A stretch of DNA of 64,000 nucleotides. Source: Oceanobacillus piezotolerans. GTDB lineage: Bacteria > Bacillota > Bacilli > Bacillales > Amphibacillaceae. Positions 63,532 through 64,000 of the stretch are shown here, piece after piece (within the stretch, counting starts at the first letter, position 1; each line of letters starts with the position of its first letter). The notes under the pieces are model-generated. The model searched no databases. It had not been told where the DNA came from and saw only the letters and a program-made list of their open reading frames with translations. Both the position numbers and the translations under genes were made by a program. The stretch is taken from contig NZ_RCHR01000003.1 of NCBI RefSeq assembly GCF_003665065.1, forward strand, positions 496,001 to 560,000, read 5' to 3'.

Positions 63532-64000
63532 ATGTCTAAGAAATTTCCCTTTTTCAAAAGGAAAAAAGAAGAAGTGCCCGATCTTGAGTATGAGGCTGTA
63601 CCAAGTCATGTTGCCATTATAATGGATGGAAATGGCCGATGGGCGCAGAATAAAGGTTTGCCTCGTGTAGCCGGACATAAAGAAGGAGTACATGCGGTAA
63701 ACCGAGTAGTTAGAGCCGCTGCTAGAGCTAATATTGATATACTAACATTATATGCATTCTCAACAGAGAATTGGAAAAGGCCAAAATCAGAAATAGATTA
63801 TTTAATGAAGCTGCCAAAACAATTTTTACATATTTATTTACCAGAAATTATGGAAAACAATGTAAGAATAGAAACCATTGGTGAATTTGATGCTTTACCA
63901 GACCATACGAAAAATGCAGTTCAAAATGCTATAGATAAAACAGCAAATAACAATGGTTTATTATTAAACTTTGCTATAAATTATGGCAGCAGGAATGAAA
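63532..64000 (+). CDS. uppS: isoprenyl (undecaprenyl) diphosphate synthase UppS, 3' truncated by window end
   Basis: The first 156 codons are present and the frame is open to the last base. Undecaprenyl diphosphate is the lipid carrier for cell wall synthesis. The start reads M-S-K-K-F-P-F-F-K-R; the catalytic motif I-I-M-D-G-N-G-R-W-A with Asp32 follows at about 29-38, then T-L-Y-A-F-S-T-E-N-W-K-R-P and L-L-L-N-F-A-I-N-Y-G. CGGAGGACG precedes ATG 63532. Gene order frr-uppS is usual in bacilli. Confidence 0.94.
   Translation, partial: MSKKFPFFKRKKEEVPDLEYEAVPSHVAIIMDGNGRWAQNKGLPRVAGHKEGVHAVNRVVRAAARANIDILTLYAFSTENWKRPKSEIDYLMKLPKQFLHIYLPEIMENNVRIETIGEFDALPDHTKNAVQNAIDKTANNNGLLLNFAINYGSRNE

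Noticed and set aside
63343-63693. 116-codon minus-strand frame at the right end
   Set aside because: It runs opposite the true uppS start and the frr terminator; uppS motifs on the plus strand are unmistakable.

Overview
This window is a stretch of core chromosome from a low-GC, flagellated Firmicute of the family Bacillaceae. The gene order matches the Bacillus subtilis yloU-to-uppS region almost gene for gene. AT-rich intergenic DNA, TIGR-type flagellar operon proteins, codY-hslVU linkage and GC-rich dispersed intergenic repeats suggest a Bacillus relative such as the Oceanobacillus/Virgibacillus group. The genus is inference; the family is well supported. No rRNA, tRNA, CRISPR, prophage or insertion sequence is visible. 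All genes except one small one (9101-9325) lie on the plus strand.

Layout: (1) 154-2203 yloU-fakA (stress-type small protein and fatty acid kinase). (2) 2448-4481 recG. (3) 4609-8181 fapR-plsX-fabD-fabG-acpP, the phospholipid/fatty acid synthesis operon, with a FapR operator at the promoter. (4) 8280-8963 rnc, a reverse-strand DUF1128 gene, then smc-ftsY and ylxM-ffh (chromosome condensation and signal recognition). (5) 16090-18902 rpsP-khpA-ylqD-rimM-trmD and rplS (ribosome assembly, tRNA modification). (6) 19640-24006 lepB-rbgA-rnhB and an orphan FliK-like/FlhB-C-like gene pair. (7) 24143-29413 sucCD, dprA, topA. (8) 29912-33607 xerC-hslV-hslU-codY. (9) 34566-59966 the fla/che operon from flgB to swrB, including sigD. 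(10) 60159-64000 rpsB, tsf, pyrH, frr and the start of uppS, cut by the window end.

The fla/che block holds the rod/MS-ring/C-ring genes, the export apparatus (fliOPQR-flhBA), the placement GTPase/ATPase pair flhF-flhG, hook genes, chemotaxis genes and sigma-D, mostly with short gaps or overlapping start/stop codons, so translation is probably coupled. Compared with B. subtilis several genes are absent from their usual positions: sdaAB-sdaAA (between fakA and recG), trmFO (between topA and xerC) and, most strikingly, cheA (cheB is followed after 22 nt by cheW).

The best leads are: the cheA gap together with a GC-rich island and extra promoter before cheB; an RNA hairpin lying between the ribosome binding site and start codon of swrD; the detached hook-length/export-switch pair at 21998-24006; two pairs of long GC-rich repeats at 19.0-19.4 kb and 33.7-34.1 kb; and a twice-occurring ~65-bp two-hairpin element after rnc and before ylqD. 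I found no clear new defence or biosynthetic system in this window. All assignments come from reading the sequence and recalling families; no database search was run.
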